DNA of 64,000 nucleotides. Source: Selenomonadaceae bacterium. GTDB lineage: Bacteria > Bacillota > Negativicutes > Selenomonadales > Selenomonadaceae. The position numbers and the translations under genes are program-made. Location: positions 1 to 64,000 of the forward strand of contig JAILRS010000005.1 of assembly GCA_024698045.1 (NCBI GenBank), in the 5' to 3' direction. Positions within the stretch are counted from its first letter, which is position 1, and every line of letters starts with the position of its first letter. Below the pieces are notes generated by a model. It saw only the letters and a program-made list of their open reading frames with translations. It was not told where the DNA came from and searched no databases. Positions 10,710 through 19,619 of the stretch are shown piece by piece.

Positions 10710-12005
10710 TTGAAGGAATATATCGGAGCAAAAAAAATTCTCGACAAGAAACGCGAATACATCATGCCTTGCCTCGGACATTTCTACGCCGAGCCGCCGC
10801 AATTCGTTCGCGGAAATATGCAGTACCTTTTCGACTCGACAGGCAAAAAATATTTGGATTGTTACGCGGGTGTTTCCGTCATTAATTGCGGTCATTGCAA
10901 TCCGTACATCACCGAACGAATGATAGAGCAAATCAAAACTCTCCAGCACGTTTGCAATATCTACTTGACGGAGAATTTTGTAAACCTTGCCGAACGTCTT
11001 GCGCAGGTTACTCCGGGCGATTTACAGAAAAGTTTCTTCTGCTCGACGGGTACGGAAGCCAATGAAGGAGCATTATTATTGGCGTCGATTTATACAAAGA
11101 GCTCGGAATATATTGCCCTGCAAAACGGTCTGCACGGGCGTACAAAGCTTACAATGAGCTTAACGGGAATAGGAATGTGGCGAACGGATCCGAATCCCGT
11201 AGGCGGCATCAACTTCGCTCCAAATCCGTATTGTTATCGCTGTCCTCTCGGAAAAAATCCCGACACTTGCGATTTGGCTTGCGCAAACAAAGTCGAGGAA
11301 ATTATTCAGACAGCAACTTCGGGACGTCCTGCCGCATTGATTGCCGAAACTATTCAAGGTAATGCCGGAATCGTCGTGCCGCCCAAAGGTTATTTCAAAC
11401 GCGTCAAGGAAATTTTGCATAAGTACGGAGCATTGTTGATTGTCGACGAAGTGCAGACAGGTTTCGCGCGTTCGGGCAAAATGTTCGCGATAGAAAATTT
11501 TGACGTGACACCCGATATCATGAGCGTCGCGAAAGCTTTGGGCAATGGGCAACCGATTAGCGCATTCATCTCTACGAAAAAAATCGCCGATACTTACACG
11601 CGCCCCGGAGCCTCAACATTAGGCGGTAATCCCGTTTCGTCTACCGCCGCGCTTGCGGTACTCGACTACATCGCCGAAAAAAATCTTACGGATAACGCAA
11701 AAGCACGCGGCAAACAATTAATGAACGGGCTGAAAACTTTGCAAAAGAAATTCCCGATAATCGGCGACGTGCGCGGCTTGGGCTTAATGGTCGGCGCGGA
11801 ATTTGTTCATGCCGATAAATCTCCTGCCTTCCGCGAATTGGATATCCTCCTTGAGGAATTGAAAAATCGCGGCTTCATCGTCGGCAAGAACGGAGTCGGG
11901 CGTAACGTCTTGGCTTTTCAACCGCCGCTTGTCATAACCGAATCCGATATCGACGACGTACTTAATGCCGTCGAAATTATTTTGACCGAGAAAAATTTCT
12001 CGTGA
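10710..12005 (+). CDS. Class III (PLP-dependent) aminotransferase
   Basis: A 431-residue fold-type I class III aminotransferase of the acetylornithine/4-aminobutyrate/alanine-glyoxylate group, transferring an amino group from an omega- or alpha-amino donor to a 2-oxo acid. Hallmarks are STGTEAN at 112-118 (phosphate binding), DEVQTGFAR at 246-254 (Asp that pairs with the pyridine nitrogen) and the Schiff-base Lys at about 275 in SVAKALG. A Cys cluster C175-x2-C178-x8-C187-x3-C191 could bind metal, as in some relatives. The start is TTG, with AAGGAG eight bases upstream. It leads a three-gene unit with a DUF502 protein and recO. The substrate is not deducible; the neighbours are not biosynthetic genes. 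Confidence 0.85.
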   Translation: MKEYIGAKKILDKKREYIMPCLGHFYAEPPQFVRGNMQYLFDSTGKKYLDCYAGVSVINCGHCNPYITERMIEQIKTLQHVCNIYLTENFVNLAERLAQVTPGDLQKSFFCSTGTEANEGALLLASIYTKSSEYIALQNGLHGRTKLTMSLTGIGMWRTDPNPVGGINFAPNPYCYRCPLGKNPDTCDLACANKVEEIIQTATSGRPAALIAETIQGNAGIVVPPKGYFKRVKEILHKYGALLIVDEVQTGFARSGKMFAIENFDVTPDIMSVAKALGNGQPISAFISTKKIADTYTRPGASTLGGNPVSSTAALAVLDYIAEKNLTDNAKARGKQLMNGLKTLQKKFPIIGDVRGLGLMVGAEFVHADKSPAFRELDILLEELKNRGFIVGKNGVGRNVLAFQPPLVITESDIDDVLNAVEIILTEKNFS

Positions 12006-12023
12006 ATGTTTGGAGTAATTTAG

Positions 12024-12653
12024 ATGGACAAAGATAAAAACAAACCCGAATCCTTCACCGAAAAACTTTCGGGCAATTTCTTCAAAGGTCTGTTGATTGT
12101 TTTGCCGCCCGCCATTACCGTTATCCTCATTACTTGGTTGGTTGATTTAACCGAAAAGTATATCGGACAATTTTTGCCGATAAATATTCCCGGGGTCGGA
12201 TTGCTAATCGTCATTGTGCTGATTTGGTTTATCGGTCTCATCAGTGCCAATTTCTTCTCTAAAAAAATAATAGACCTCTTCGACAAACTGTTGAATAAAA
12301 TTCCCGTCGTAAAATTTATCTACAGTTCTGTCAAACAAGTCTCGACAGCTCTTTTTGAATCCAATTCGACTTTCAAAAATGTCGTGCTCATTCCCTATCA
12401 AGGTGCCTACGTTCTCGGATTCCAAATGCCAAATATGCCCGAACCCGTTCGCCAAAAGCTCGGCGATGATTATGTCTGTGTCTATATGCCGTGGAGTATG
12501 AACATGACCGCAGGTATGAATTTCTTCATTAAGAAGACAGATGTAATTCGTGTTGACATGTTACCGCCCGACGCGTTCCAATTTATTTTGACGGCGGGCA
12601 CGATTTCGGCGAAGGACGCCCAACAAATCAAAGGATTAATCAAGAATGAATGA
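12024..12653 (+). CDS. DUF502 family membrane protein
   Basis: A 209-residue protein of the DUF502 (COG2928) family. Two hydrophobic segments near residues 20-42 and 53-76 are followed by a soluble part with the family-typical region around PYQGAYVLGF and YVCVYMPWSMN. The function of the family is unknown. It starts 18 bp after the aminotransferase gene with GGAG nine bases ahead, and its 3' end overlaps the recO start by 8 bp, so the three genes are co-transcribed. Confidence 0.85.
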   Translation: MDKDKNKPESFTEKLSGNFFKGLLIVLPPAITVILITWLVDLTEKYIGQFLPINIPGVGLLIVIVLIWFIGLISANFFSKKIIDLFDKLLNKIPVVKFIYSSVKQVSTALFESNSTFKNVVLIPYQGAYVLGFQMPNMPEPVRQKLGDDYVCVYMPWSMNMTAGMNFFIKKTDVIRVDMLPPDAFQFILTAGTISAKDAQQIKGLIKNE

Positions 12654-13398
12654 TACAGTTAAGGTTGAAGCGATTGTACTTAAAACGGACGATTTCGGCG
12701 ATGCAAATCGGGTCGTCACACTTTTTACAAAACAGTTCGGCAAAGTCGAGGCAAATGCTTACGGTTGCAGACGTTCACGCAGTCCGTTATCGGGCGCAAT
12801 GCAAATGTTTAATCATATCACTGCGCAGATTAGTCACGGCGGCAAAGTCGATATAATTCGCGACGCCGAAATAATTCACCATTACGATGCACTCACTGCC
12901 GATTTGGAGCGATTGGGCTATGCGTCGTTGCTGTTTGAGATTGTCAACCGAATGACTTTGCCCAAACAATCCGAACCGACGACTTTTGAACTGTTGATGA
13001 ATTCTCTGCCGACGCTCAGCAATCGTAATCCCAAAATCGCCGCGCTTATCGGTGCGTGTCAATTCATGGAGACCAGCGGCATGCAATTAAACTTTTGTAA
13101 TTGCGTCCACTGCGGTAACGAAATTTTGGGCGATGCGGCAATCAGTTTGCTCGAGGGCGGTGCTGTCTGTATGGATTGCGTTGACTTCGCTCAAGAGTGT
13201 CAACCTTATCCCGAATCACTTCGCCGTACCTTTGAGTTAATGCTCTCTTTCGATTGGCGTGACTCTACCAAATTGAATTTCAATTCGCGACAGCTTAACG
13301 CGGCGGAAAATTTTTTTATCAACTACGTTCATTCTCTCATCGGCAATACTTTAAAGTCCGTGCAATTCCTTCGCAGTCTCCAAGCTTATCAATCGTAA
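12646..13398 (+). CDS. recO: DNA repair protein RecO
   Basis: A 250-residue recombination mediator of the RecFOR pathway, which loads RecA on SSB-coated single strands. The N-terminal OB fold starts with VEAIVLKTDDFGDANRVV. The C-terminal helical part carries a four-Cys zinc site, C153-x2-C156 and C175-x2-C178. The ATG at 12646 overlaps the end of the upstream gene, which implies translational coupling. No clear terminator follows; the mRNA runs into the long T-rich repeat region. Confidence 0.93.
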   Translation: MNDTVKVEAIVLKTDDFGDANRVVTLFTKQFGKVEANAYGCRRSRSPLSGAMQMFNHITAQISHGGKVDIIRDAEIIHHYDALTADLERLGYASLLFEIVNRMTLPKQSEPTTFELLMNSLPTLSNRNPKIAALIGACQFMETSGMQLNFCNCVHCGNEILGDAAISLLEGGAVCMDCVDFAQECQPYPESLRRTFELMLSFDWRDSTKLNFNSRQLNAAENFFINYVHSLIGNTLKSVQFLRSLQAYQS

Positions 13399-13998
13399 AC
13401 TTTTTCAAGTCAAAGGTTGGGAAGTTTTTCTTTCCTAATCTTTTTTTTTGCGAATGCTCCGGTATTTCTATTCTTCGGTCTAACTTTTTTCAAGGTAAAT
13501 GCTTTGGTACTTCTCTTTTCAAAGGTAACACACTTTTAATTAAAAAAGCTACGTCAAATCTTTCACTCAAGTTCACCAAATTTTTTCAAGGCAAACATTT
13601 GGGTAAATCTCTTTTTCAAGTTCAAACCTCAGGTAGTCTTTTTTTTTTTTTTGTTCCGGTGTTCCGGCAAATAGGTTATACCTACCCGACACGCTTCGAG
13701 GTCTCTGGGGAGGGGGTCGGATGTTTACAAGCAACAACATTTTCCGGAAAGGAAGGGCGGTCGGGGGGCGTGGGGGGTGTTGCTTGTTTAAAGCCACCCC
13801 CCAACCCTGAAAGGGTGGTTCGCCGGAAAGTTCGGAAATTCCTGCAAGAACTCGAAAAAAATTTTAAAAAATTTTCCGCGTGGCATTTCCTCCCAAAAAA
13901 AGTTGGTATGTCTTCGGATTTTGTTTGTGACTTTTTGTAAATCCGTGTGCGGAAATAAAATAAGAGCCGCCCATGACGGACAACCCTTTTGGTTAATT
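13399..13998. other. 600-bp non-coding stretch between convergent recO and der
   Basis: No frame here has a plausible start, Shine-Dalgarno or protein-like composition. The left half (13400-13642) is T-rich and made of degenerate repeats. The right half (about 13,700-13,840) is a GC-rich island with long G runs on the plus strand, a perfect TTTCCGGAAA palindrome (13741-13750), an inverted pair ACAAGCAACA/TGTTGCTTGT (13727-13736, 13779-13788) and a small ACCCT/AGGGT hairpin near 13,804-13,816. Near 13,960-13,980 the minus strand can form a weak CCGTC-ATG-GGCGG hairpin before a T-rich tail, a possible der terminator. Confidence 0.6.
13400..13642. repeat. Degenerate T-rich direct repeats of about 31 bp
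   Basis: At least four related copies of a TTTTTTCAAGGxAAAxxxTxGG-like unit occur at 13400-13430, 13485-13515, 13581-13611 and 13612-13642, with a more diverged one at about 13443-13473. Each copy starts with a T run and CAAG and ends in a C-flanked T-rich tail. I did not see the same unit elsewhere in the window. Confidence 0.55.
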
Positions 13999-15333
13999 TT
14001 ACTCTTCGTCGTCTTTCTGCTTGTGTTTGCGGACGACAAATTTTATCGGCGTACCTTCAAACCCGAAACTTTCGCGCAATCTGTTTTCTATGAATCGCAA
14101 GTACGAGAAATGAAAGAGTTCGGGCTCATTGACGAAGAGAATAAACCGCGGCGGATTGATATCCGCTTGAGTGACGAACAAAATTTTCAGTGCCTTACCT
14201 TTTTTAGTCGGCGGCGGATTTACCGCAACTGCATCGCGTATCAATTCATTTAAGACGCTCGTTTGAATACGCATCGATTGTTGTTCGGCAACAAATTTAA
14301 CGAGTTCGGTGACACGGTCGACGCGCTGACCCGTGAGCGCACTGACATAAACCACGGGCGCATATTGCAGAAATCCGAGTTTGTCGCGAAGTTCGTCGGT
14401 GAATCTGTTTGTAGAGCGATCGTGTTTGTTCGGGAAGATATCCCATTTGTTGACGACGATGACACAACCTTTGCCGGAATCGTGCGCATAACCTGCTATC
14501 TTTTTATCCTGTTCGGTAATGCCTACGGGAGCTTCAATCAACATCAACACAACATCGGCGCGATCTATTGCGCGTAACGAACGAATGACACTATAGCGTT
14601 CGACAGGCTCATCAATTTTACCGCGTCTGCGCATTCCTGCGGTGTCTATCAGCGTAAATTTTGTCCCGTCAACGAAAAATTGCGTATCGATTGCGTCGCG
14701 CGTGGTGCCGGGGATATCGCTTACTATTACACGTTCTTCGCCCAGCATTGCATTAACCAGCGAAGATTTGCCGACATTCGGACGACCTATCACCGCGATT
14801 CTGATTTCATCTTCATCGCGTGGTTCTTCCTTCGTTTCGGGAAAACATTTCACTACCGCGTCAAGCAAATCCCCCAAATTCAACGCGTTACTTGCCGATA
14901 TTCCTATCGGATCGCCCAATCCCAAATTATAAAATTCGTACGTGTCATTTGTAAGTTCGGGGGTATCCACTTTGTTTATCGCCAAGACAATTGGCTTTTC
15001 GGTCGTGCGCAAAAATCTTGCAACATCTTCGTCATCTGCCGTCAAACCTGCGCGCCCGTCCGCAACGAAGACTATTACATCTGCTTCTTCTACCGCGATT
15101 TTTGCCTGCGTCCTTATTTCCGTTAGAATTTTATCAGCCGATTTTATTTCTATGCCGCCCGTATCAATCAAAGTAAATTCGTGTTCAAGCCACGTGGCAT
15201 CCATGTAAATTCTGTCGCGCGTCACTCCTGCCATATCGTCGACAATCGATACCCGTCTTTTGCCGATTTGGTTAAACAGAGTCGACTTGCCGACATTTGG
15301 GCGTCCTACTATCGCTACTATCGGTTTGCTCAT
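13999..15333 (-). CDS. der: Ribosome biogenesis GTPase Der (EngA)
   Basis: A 444-residue double-GTPase that acts in 50S subunit assembly. The first G domain has GRPNVGKST at 10-18, DTGG at 57-60 and NKVD at 120-123. The second starts at about 183 with the same P-loop and has DTAGMRRRG and NKWD. The C-terminal KH-like domain ends in a basic/acidic tail (KHKQKDDEE). AAAGGAGGTCG lies just upstream of the ATG. It follows rnr by 18 bp and is the last gene of the long minus-strand run. Confidence 0.97.
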   Translation of the reverse strand: MSKPIVAIVGRPNVGKSTLFNQIGKRRVSIVDDMAGVTRDRIYMDATWLEHEFTLIDTGGIEIKSADKILTEIRTQAKIAVEEADVIVFVADGRAGLTADDEDVARFLRTTEKPIVLAINKVDTPELTNDTYEFYNLGLGDPIGISASNALNLGDLLDAVVKCFPETKEEPRDEDEIRIAVIGRPNVGKSSLVNAMLGEERVIVSDIPGTTRDAIDTQFFVDGTKFTLIDTAGMRRRGKIDEPVERYSVIRSLRAIDRADVVLMLIEAPVGITEQDKKIAGYAHDSGKGCVIVVNKWDIFPNKHDRSTNRFTDELRDKLGFLQYAPVVYVSALTGQRVDRVTELVKFVAEQQSMRIQTSVLNELIRDAVAVNPPPTKKGKALKILFVTQADINPPRFILFVNEPELFHFSYLRFIENRLRESFGFEGTPIKFVVRKHKQKDDEE

Positions 15334-15351
15334 TCTTTCGACCTCCTTTGC

Positions 15352-17325
15352 TTAAACTTCCGCGATTAAATTTTTATCGGTTACGGTGCTGATAAAATCG
15401 AAAGTCAATTGCCGTAAATTCGTATTAGCCTCACTCAAGCGCACACGAACACTGTCGCCGATATGAAAACTTTTGCCGGTCGTCTGCCCGATTAACGCAA
15501 ATTCTTTTTCCACGAACTCATAATAATCATGGTCAATCGTAGCGACACGCACAAGTCCGTCGACACCGTTATCAAGTTCCACAAAAAATCCGAAGCCCGT
15601 TACGCTGTCTATCACGCCGTCAAATTTCTGCCCGACAAATTGTTGCATATACTCAACCGATTTCAAATCGACACTTTCGCGTTCGATATCAACTGCGCGG
15701 CGTTCTGTTTCCGAGGAATGATTTGCTATTTCGTCCAGATTTTTCGCAAGGTTGTTGATTTTATCGGGCGTCTCCAAACTTGCGCGTAACATACGATGAA
15801 CAATCAAATCGGGATATCTGCGAATCGGCGAAGTGAAATGCGTATAAAATTTCGCCGCCAAACCGAAATGACCCAGACATTGCGACGAATAACGCGCTTG
15901 TTGCATACTGCGCAGGGCGTAACTTGTGATAACGCGTTCGGCGGGCAAATCCTTGACTTTGGCTAAAATCCTTTGGAAATCGCGCGGCTCCAAGTCCCGA
16001 CCTTCGGCGGTAGCTATATGCAAACTGAAATGTGCCAGCAACTGATTAAAGGTCAAAATTTTTTCGGGCGAGGCAAGTTCATGGACGCGATACAGACACG
16101 GAATTTTTTTGCGCATTGTATGTTCGGCTACTGTTTCGTTCGCCAATAACATACATTCTTCTATTACCGATTCCGCCAATGTTTGTATACGCTTTATTAT
16201 TTCTATGGGCTTGCCGTTTTCGTCCAGACGCACTTTCATTTCAGGCAACGCAAAATCTATACTTCCACGTTCGGCATGAATTTTTTTGCGCAGATTCCGA
16301 ATTTTTAACAGCGTATTCAAATTATCGGAACAATCGCCGAGGATATCCGCACCCTCAAAAAATTTATCAACCTGGGTGTAGGATAAACGGCGGTGAACGT
16401 GAATGACCGTCGGGAATATTTTATAGTCAACTACTTTGCCGTTCTTACTCAAATTCATTTCGCATGCCATTGCCAAACGATTTACACCGGCGTTGAGACT
16501 ACAAATGCCGTTCGATAATTCTTTCGGCAACATCGGGACAACGCGATCGACGGGATAAATACTCGTGCCGCGTTTGTACGCTTCAATATCCAGCGCGGAA
16601 TTCGGGCGAACATAATGACTGACATCGGCAATGTACACGCCCAAAAAAAATCCGTCGCCGCGTTCTTCGCCATAAACGCCGTCATCCAAATCTTTTGCGT
16701 CTTCGCCGTCTATCGTCACGATTTTTAAATTGCGTCTGTCAATTCGTTTACTGATTTCCGTCTTACTCGGCTCAATCTCCGTTCGTGCCGCCGCCGTCAT
16801 TACTTCTTCCGGAAATTCCTCCACTATTCCGTGACTGCGCAGTATTCCCAGAATATCAACGCCGACTCCGTTTTCGTCGCCCAAAATTTCGATTATCTTA
16901 CCCTGTAACGGTGACCACGAAATTATTTCCACGACTACTTTCGTACCGCCGACTATTTTCTTGTCGACGTGCCGCAACTTAATTTTCTGCGTGATTCTCT
17001 TATCGTCGGGCACAAATTCGCTCTTCGTCCTGTTGACATTTATTCTGCCAACTATTGTCTTGTTTGCGTGTTCGACAACCTCAACTATCGTGCCCTCACG
17101 TTTGCCGCGGAATGTGCCCAACACTTTTACTTTGACTTTATCGCCGTTCATTGCACCCGACAAAATATTTTCCGCACTGATAAAAATATCGGTACCGGTA
17201 TCCTCTTCGAGCACTACAAATCCGAAGCCGCGATGATTGACGCTCAACTTGCCTATTATTCCCTTCGACGAAGGTTTGCGCTTTTTCTCGGGCAATTTCG
17301 TCCCGAATTTTTTTGCCCTAATCAT
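15352..17325 (-). CDS. rnr: Ribonuclease R
   Basis: A 3'-5' exoribonuclease of the RNB family, 657 residues. After a basic N-terminal tail there are cold-shock domains (NHRGFGFVV; about residues 20-160), the catalytic RNB domain with the metal-binding IDGEDAKDLDDGVY motif, and a C-terminal S1 domain (about 570-640). The N-terminal helix-turn-helix and the long Lys-rich C-terminal tail of the E. coli enzyme are missing, so it is a compact form. I take the ATG at 17325 because it overlaps the stop of the thioesterase gene as ATGA; an in-frame start 37 codons earlier would lie inside that gene. smpB, often next to rnr, is not here. Confidence 0.93.
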   Translation of the reverse strand: MIRAKKFGTKLPEKKRKPSSKGIIGKLSVNHRGFGFVVLEEDTGTDIFISAENILSGAMNGDKVKVKVLGTFRGKREGTIVEVVEHANKTIVGRINVNRTKSEFVPDDKRITQKIKLRHVDKKIVGGTKVVVEIISWSPLQGKIIEILGDENGVGVDILGILRSHGIVEEFPEEVMTAAARTEIEPSKTEISKRIDRRNLKIVTIDGEDAKDLDDGVYGEERGDGFFLGVYIADVSHYVRPNSALDIEAYKRGTSIYPVDRVVPMLPKELSNGICSLNAGVNRLAMACEMNLSKNGKVVDYKIFPTVIHVHRRLSYTQVDKFFEGADILGDCSDNLNTLLKIRNLRKKIHAERGSIDFALPEMKVRLDENGKPIEIIKRIQTLAESVIEECMLLANETVAEHTMRKKIPCLYRVHELASPEKILTFNQLLAHFSLHIATAEGRDLEPRDFQRILAKVKDLPAERVITSYALRSMQQARYSSQCLGHFGLAAKFYTHFTSPIRRYPDLIVHRMLRASLETPDKINNLAKNLDEIANHSSETERRAVDIERESVDLKSVEYMQQFVGQKFDGVIDSVTGFGFFVELDNGVDGLVRVATIDHDYYEFVEKEFALIGQTTGKSFHIGDSVRVRLSEANTNLRQLTFDFISTVTDKNLIAEV

Positions 17326-17723
17326 GATAATGACACCACCGCAAATTTTGCCGTAGCCTCCGCCGTGATTGTCCCGTCGGATGTTTCTATCGCCGACTTC
17401 ATTGTTATTATGTTGCGCCGCTGACTTTCTTGCCACGCGCTTATTTTCAAAGGCTGTTCGGTCGGCGTGGGGTATTTGTAGCGTATTTCAAGTCGTCCCG
17501 TTACTGCCTGTTCGTTATATTTTACGTTGATGAATTTACACATCGATTCATCCAACAAAGTCGAAACGATACCGCCATGTGCCGCGCCCTTATACCCTTC
17601 ATATTCGCGCGGCAGATTTTTTTCGACAGTCAATTTATCGCCGTCAAAATTAAAAGTTAAATGTAAACCAATCGGATTTTTTTCACCGCATGCGAAGCAG
17701 TAACTGTCTCCGCTATCTGCCAT
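17322..17723 (-). CDS. PaaI-like hotdog-fold thioesterase
   Basis: A 133-residue hotdog protein of the PaaI/YbgC-like acyl-CoA thioesterase group. The N-terminus has CFACGEKNPIGLHL, typical of this subgroup, and the central helix carries AHGGIVSTLLDESM with the active-site acidic residue. It lies between an esterase and rnr in the same direction, and its stop codon overlaps the rnr start. The substrate is unknown. Confidence 0.8.
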   Translation of the reverse strand: MADSGDSYCFACGEKNPIGLHLTFNFDGDKLTVEKNLPREYEGYKGAAHGGIVSTLLDESMCKFINVKYNEQAVTGRLEIRYKYPTPTEQPLKISAWQESQRRNIITMKSAIETSDGTITAEATAKFAVVSLS

Positions 17724-17965
17724 ATAATCAACTCCTATAAAACCTATCGAGAACTAAAGTAAATAACCAGCGGTTGAAATAACCTTGACTTGGGGTGTTG
17801 CTTACGGAAGAAGCCGCCCAAGGACGGGCGGCCGCTTGCAACGTGATGTTGCATTCAATTGTCGCGACAAAGTTTTCGACAGCCTCAGTCAATGACCGCG
17901 CTTGTAAAAATACTTACGTTGACTTTGAACACTTTCGTTAACCGTACGAAAGTATATTGTCCCCT
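17724..17965. other. Hairpin-rich 242-bp intergenic region
   Basis: Four inverted repeats stand in a row: GCCGCCC/GGGCGGC (17813-17819, 17826-17832), TGCAAC/GTTGCA (17837-17842, 17848-17853), the perfect 12-bp palindrome TTGTCGCGACAA (17859-17870), and ACTTTCGT/ACGAAAGT (17931-17938, 17946-17953). None is followed by a long T run on either strand, so they are not standard terminators. The region lies between the esterase gene (upstream on the minus strand) and the thioesterase gene. Confidence 0.6.
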
Positions 17966-18703
17966 TTATTTTTGTCTGAAGAAATCCGTTACCACATCGA
18001 AAACAAAATCGCGTTCCTCGGCAATCGGCAACAGATGTCCGCAATTCGGTACGCCGGCAAATCGTTTAACCTTTGAGCCGACATTATCCATGATAAATCT
18101 TGAGCTGCGTGGCTGTACCGTATGATCTTCCGCGCCATGCATGATTAAAATCGGTGCGGTAACCTGCGGCAAAATTTTTTTCACTTCTTCGATTAAATCT
18201 ACCAGTTCATGTACACTAATCAGCGGAGTTTTGATGTAAACATTATTGACGGCAGGCGGAACATCTTTCAATTTCCTGCGCGGCTGAATAACACAGGCAT
18301 CACTGCAAAATTCGCGCGGCGGCAGATTTTTCAAGCCGAGTCCTTCGTCAATGAAAATCGGCGCGGCAAGTGTAACAATCTTATCAACTTCGCACAAAGT
18401 AGAAAGTTTCAAAGTAAGCAATGCGCCCATAGAATGACCCACGACAAAAATTTTTTTACAAACACCTCGCAGAATTGCCAACCCGTCAATAGCCGAGTTA
18501 AGCCAATCATTCCACGTTGTACGCATTAAATCCCGTTCGCTTGTACCGTGTCCTGCCAACCTCACACCCAAAACAGTATATCCTTGACCGTTCAGATGTT
18601 CGCCCATTAAAAGCATTTCGGCAGGCAAGCCCGTAAAGCCGTGAATCAAAAGTACACCTTCATCGCCACCGATTTTGAAAAATGATTCTCCGCCGTCAAT
18701 CAA
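17966..18703 (-). CDS. Alpha/beta-hydrolase, carboxylesterase/monoacylglycerol lipase type
   Basis: A 245-residue cytoplasmic alpha/beta hydrolase resembling the Est-type carboxylesterases that sit next to secG and rnr in many Firmicutes. It shows the oxyanion HGFTG near residue 21, the nucleophile elbow GHSMGA, the acid in HGAEDHTV and the catalytic His in NCGHLLP. It would hydrolyse short-chain esters or monoglycerides. The start is TTG, with GGGAGG about 8 bases upstream. It follows secG after 15 bp in one operon. Confidence 0.87.
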   Translation of the reverse strand: MIDGGESFFKIGGDEGVLLIHGFTGLPAEMLLMGEHLNGQGYTVLGVRLAGHGTSERDLMRTTWNDWLNSAIDGLAILRGVCKKIFVVGHSMGALLTLKLSTLCEVDKIVTLAAPIFIDEGLGLKNLPPREFCSDACVIQPRRKLKDVPPAVNNVYIKTPLISVHELVDLIEEVKKILPQVTAPILIMHGAEDHTVQPRSSRFIMDNVGSKVKRFAGVPNCGHLLPIAEERDFVFDVVTDFFRQK

Positions 18704-18718
18704 AATTTTTTCCTCCCG

Positions 18719-18946
18719 TCACATACTGAGCTTGGCAATTATCAAAGTTATAACCGCGAAAAAAATTCCGAGTATGACAGTCAATCTGGCAAGCAATGCA
18801 TCCATGCCGCGAACCTTACCCGAAAAAACCGCGTCGGATCCGCCGTCCATGCCGCCCATTCCGCCCGATTTCGCTTCCTGACCGAGGATTACCAAAATTA
18901 ACGCAATCGATACTATCGCGTCCAATACCATTAAAACTGTAAGCAT
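18719..18946 (-). CDS. secG: Preprotein translocase subunit SecG
   Basis: A 75-residue membrane protein with two hydrophobic helices flanking a Gly-rich loop (SGGMGGMDGGSDAVF), the standard SecG pattern. It is the auxiliary subunit of the SecYEG channel. A GGAGG-type site precedes the ATG. It lies between rex and the esterase in the same direction. Confidence 0.93.
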   Translation of the reverse strand: MLTVLMVLDAIVSIALILVILGQEAKSGGMGGMDGGSDAVFSGKVRGMDALLARLTVILGIFFAVITLIIAKLSM

Positions 18947-18974
18947 TTATAAACCTCCGTTAAATTTAACTCAA

Positions 18975-19616
18975 TTAATTTTGCGACATATGATAACTCA
19001 AAGCACTGAGCCCGATTGATAAATCTTCGTTGACCAACGGAATATTATCGGGCACGTTTAATTTTATCGGCGCGAAATTCCAAATGCCTTTAACGTTTGC
19101 GGCGATAAGCGCGTCGGCAGTATCCTGCGCCTCGGTTGCCGGTACCGTGATAATTCCTATATCTACCGCTTTATCCGAAATAATTTCCTTCATATCGGAA
19201 ATGTTACCGACCGTTATACCGTTAACCTTTGTGCCGACAATTTTCGGATTTTTATCGAGCAACGCCACAACCGAAAAGCCCAACGAAGCAAAGTTAACGT
19301 AATTGGCAAGCGCACCGCCCAAATGTCCCACGCCGACTATCGCAAGTCGCCAATGATTTTGCAAACCTAAAATATTACTGATTCTGTCCTTGAGTTCGCG
19401 CACGTCGTAACCAATACCCTTCTTGCCGAATTGCCCGAATGTCGTTAAATCCTTCCGAATTTGTTCGGGCGTGATATCCAATCTGCGCCCCAATTCATCC
19501 GAAGAAATTATATTGATTTCCGTTTCTTCCATAAGTCGCAAAGTCCTGAAGTACAGTGGCAGTCGGTCAATTGTTGCTTGCGAAATACTTTTCTTCAAAT
19601 GCGTCGCCCCCTTCAA
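18975..19616 (-). CDS. rex: Redox-sensing transcriptional repressor Rex
   Basis: A 213-residue NADH/NAD+-sensing repressor. The N-terminal winged helix (about residues 9-85) includes SSDELGRRLDITPEQIRKDL and FGQFGKKGIGY. The Rossmann domain starts at about 90 with the dinucleotide motif GVGHLG. Rex represses fermentation and anaerobic respiration genes until NADH rises. The TTG at 19616 is used here; a second in-frame TTG at 19598 has AAGGGGG eight bases ahead and is an equal candidate. It begins 3 bp after the O-antigen ligase-like gene. I did not find a Rex box in this window. Confidence 0.95.
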   Translation of the reverse strand: MKGATHLKKSISQATIDRLPLYFRTLRLMEETEINIISSDELGRRLDITPEQIRKDLTTFGQFGKKGIGYDVRELKDRISNILGLQNHWRLAIVGVGHLGGALANYVNFASLGFSVVALLDKNPKIVGTKVNGITVGNISDMKEIISDKAVDIGIITVPATEAQDTADALIAANVKGIWNFAPIKLNVPDNIPLVNEDLSIGLSALSYHMSQN

Positions 19617-19619
19617 TGT

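Noticed and set aside
13573..14039. Open frames of 74-113 codons in the recO-der gap
   Set aside because: They contain homopolymer translations (Phe and Pro runs) and no start signals, and their composition follows the repeats and the G-rich island.
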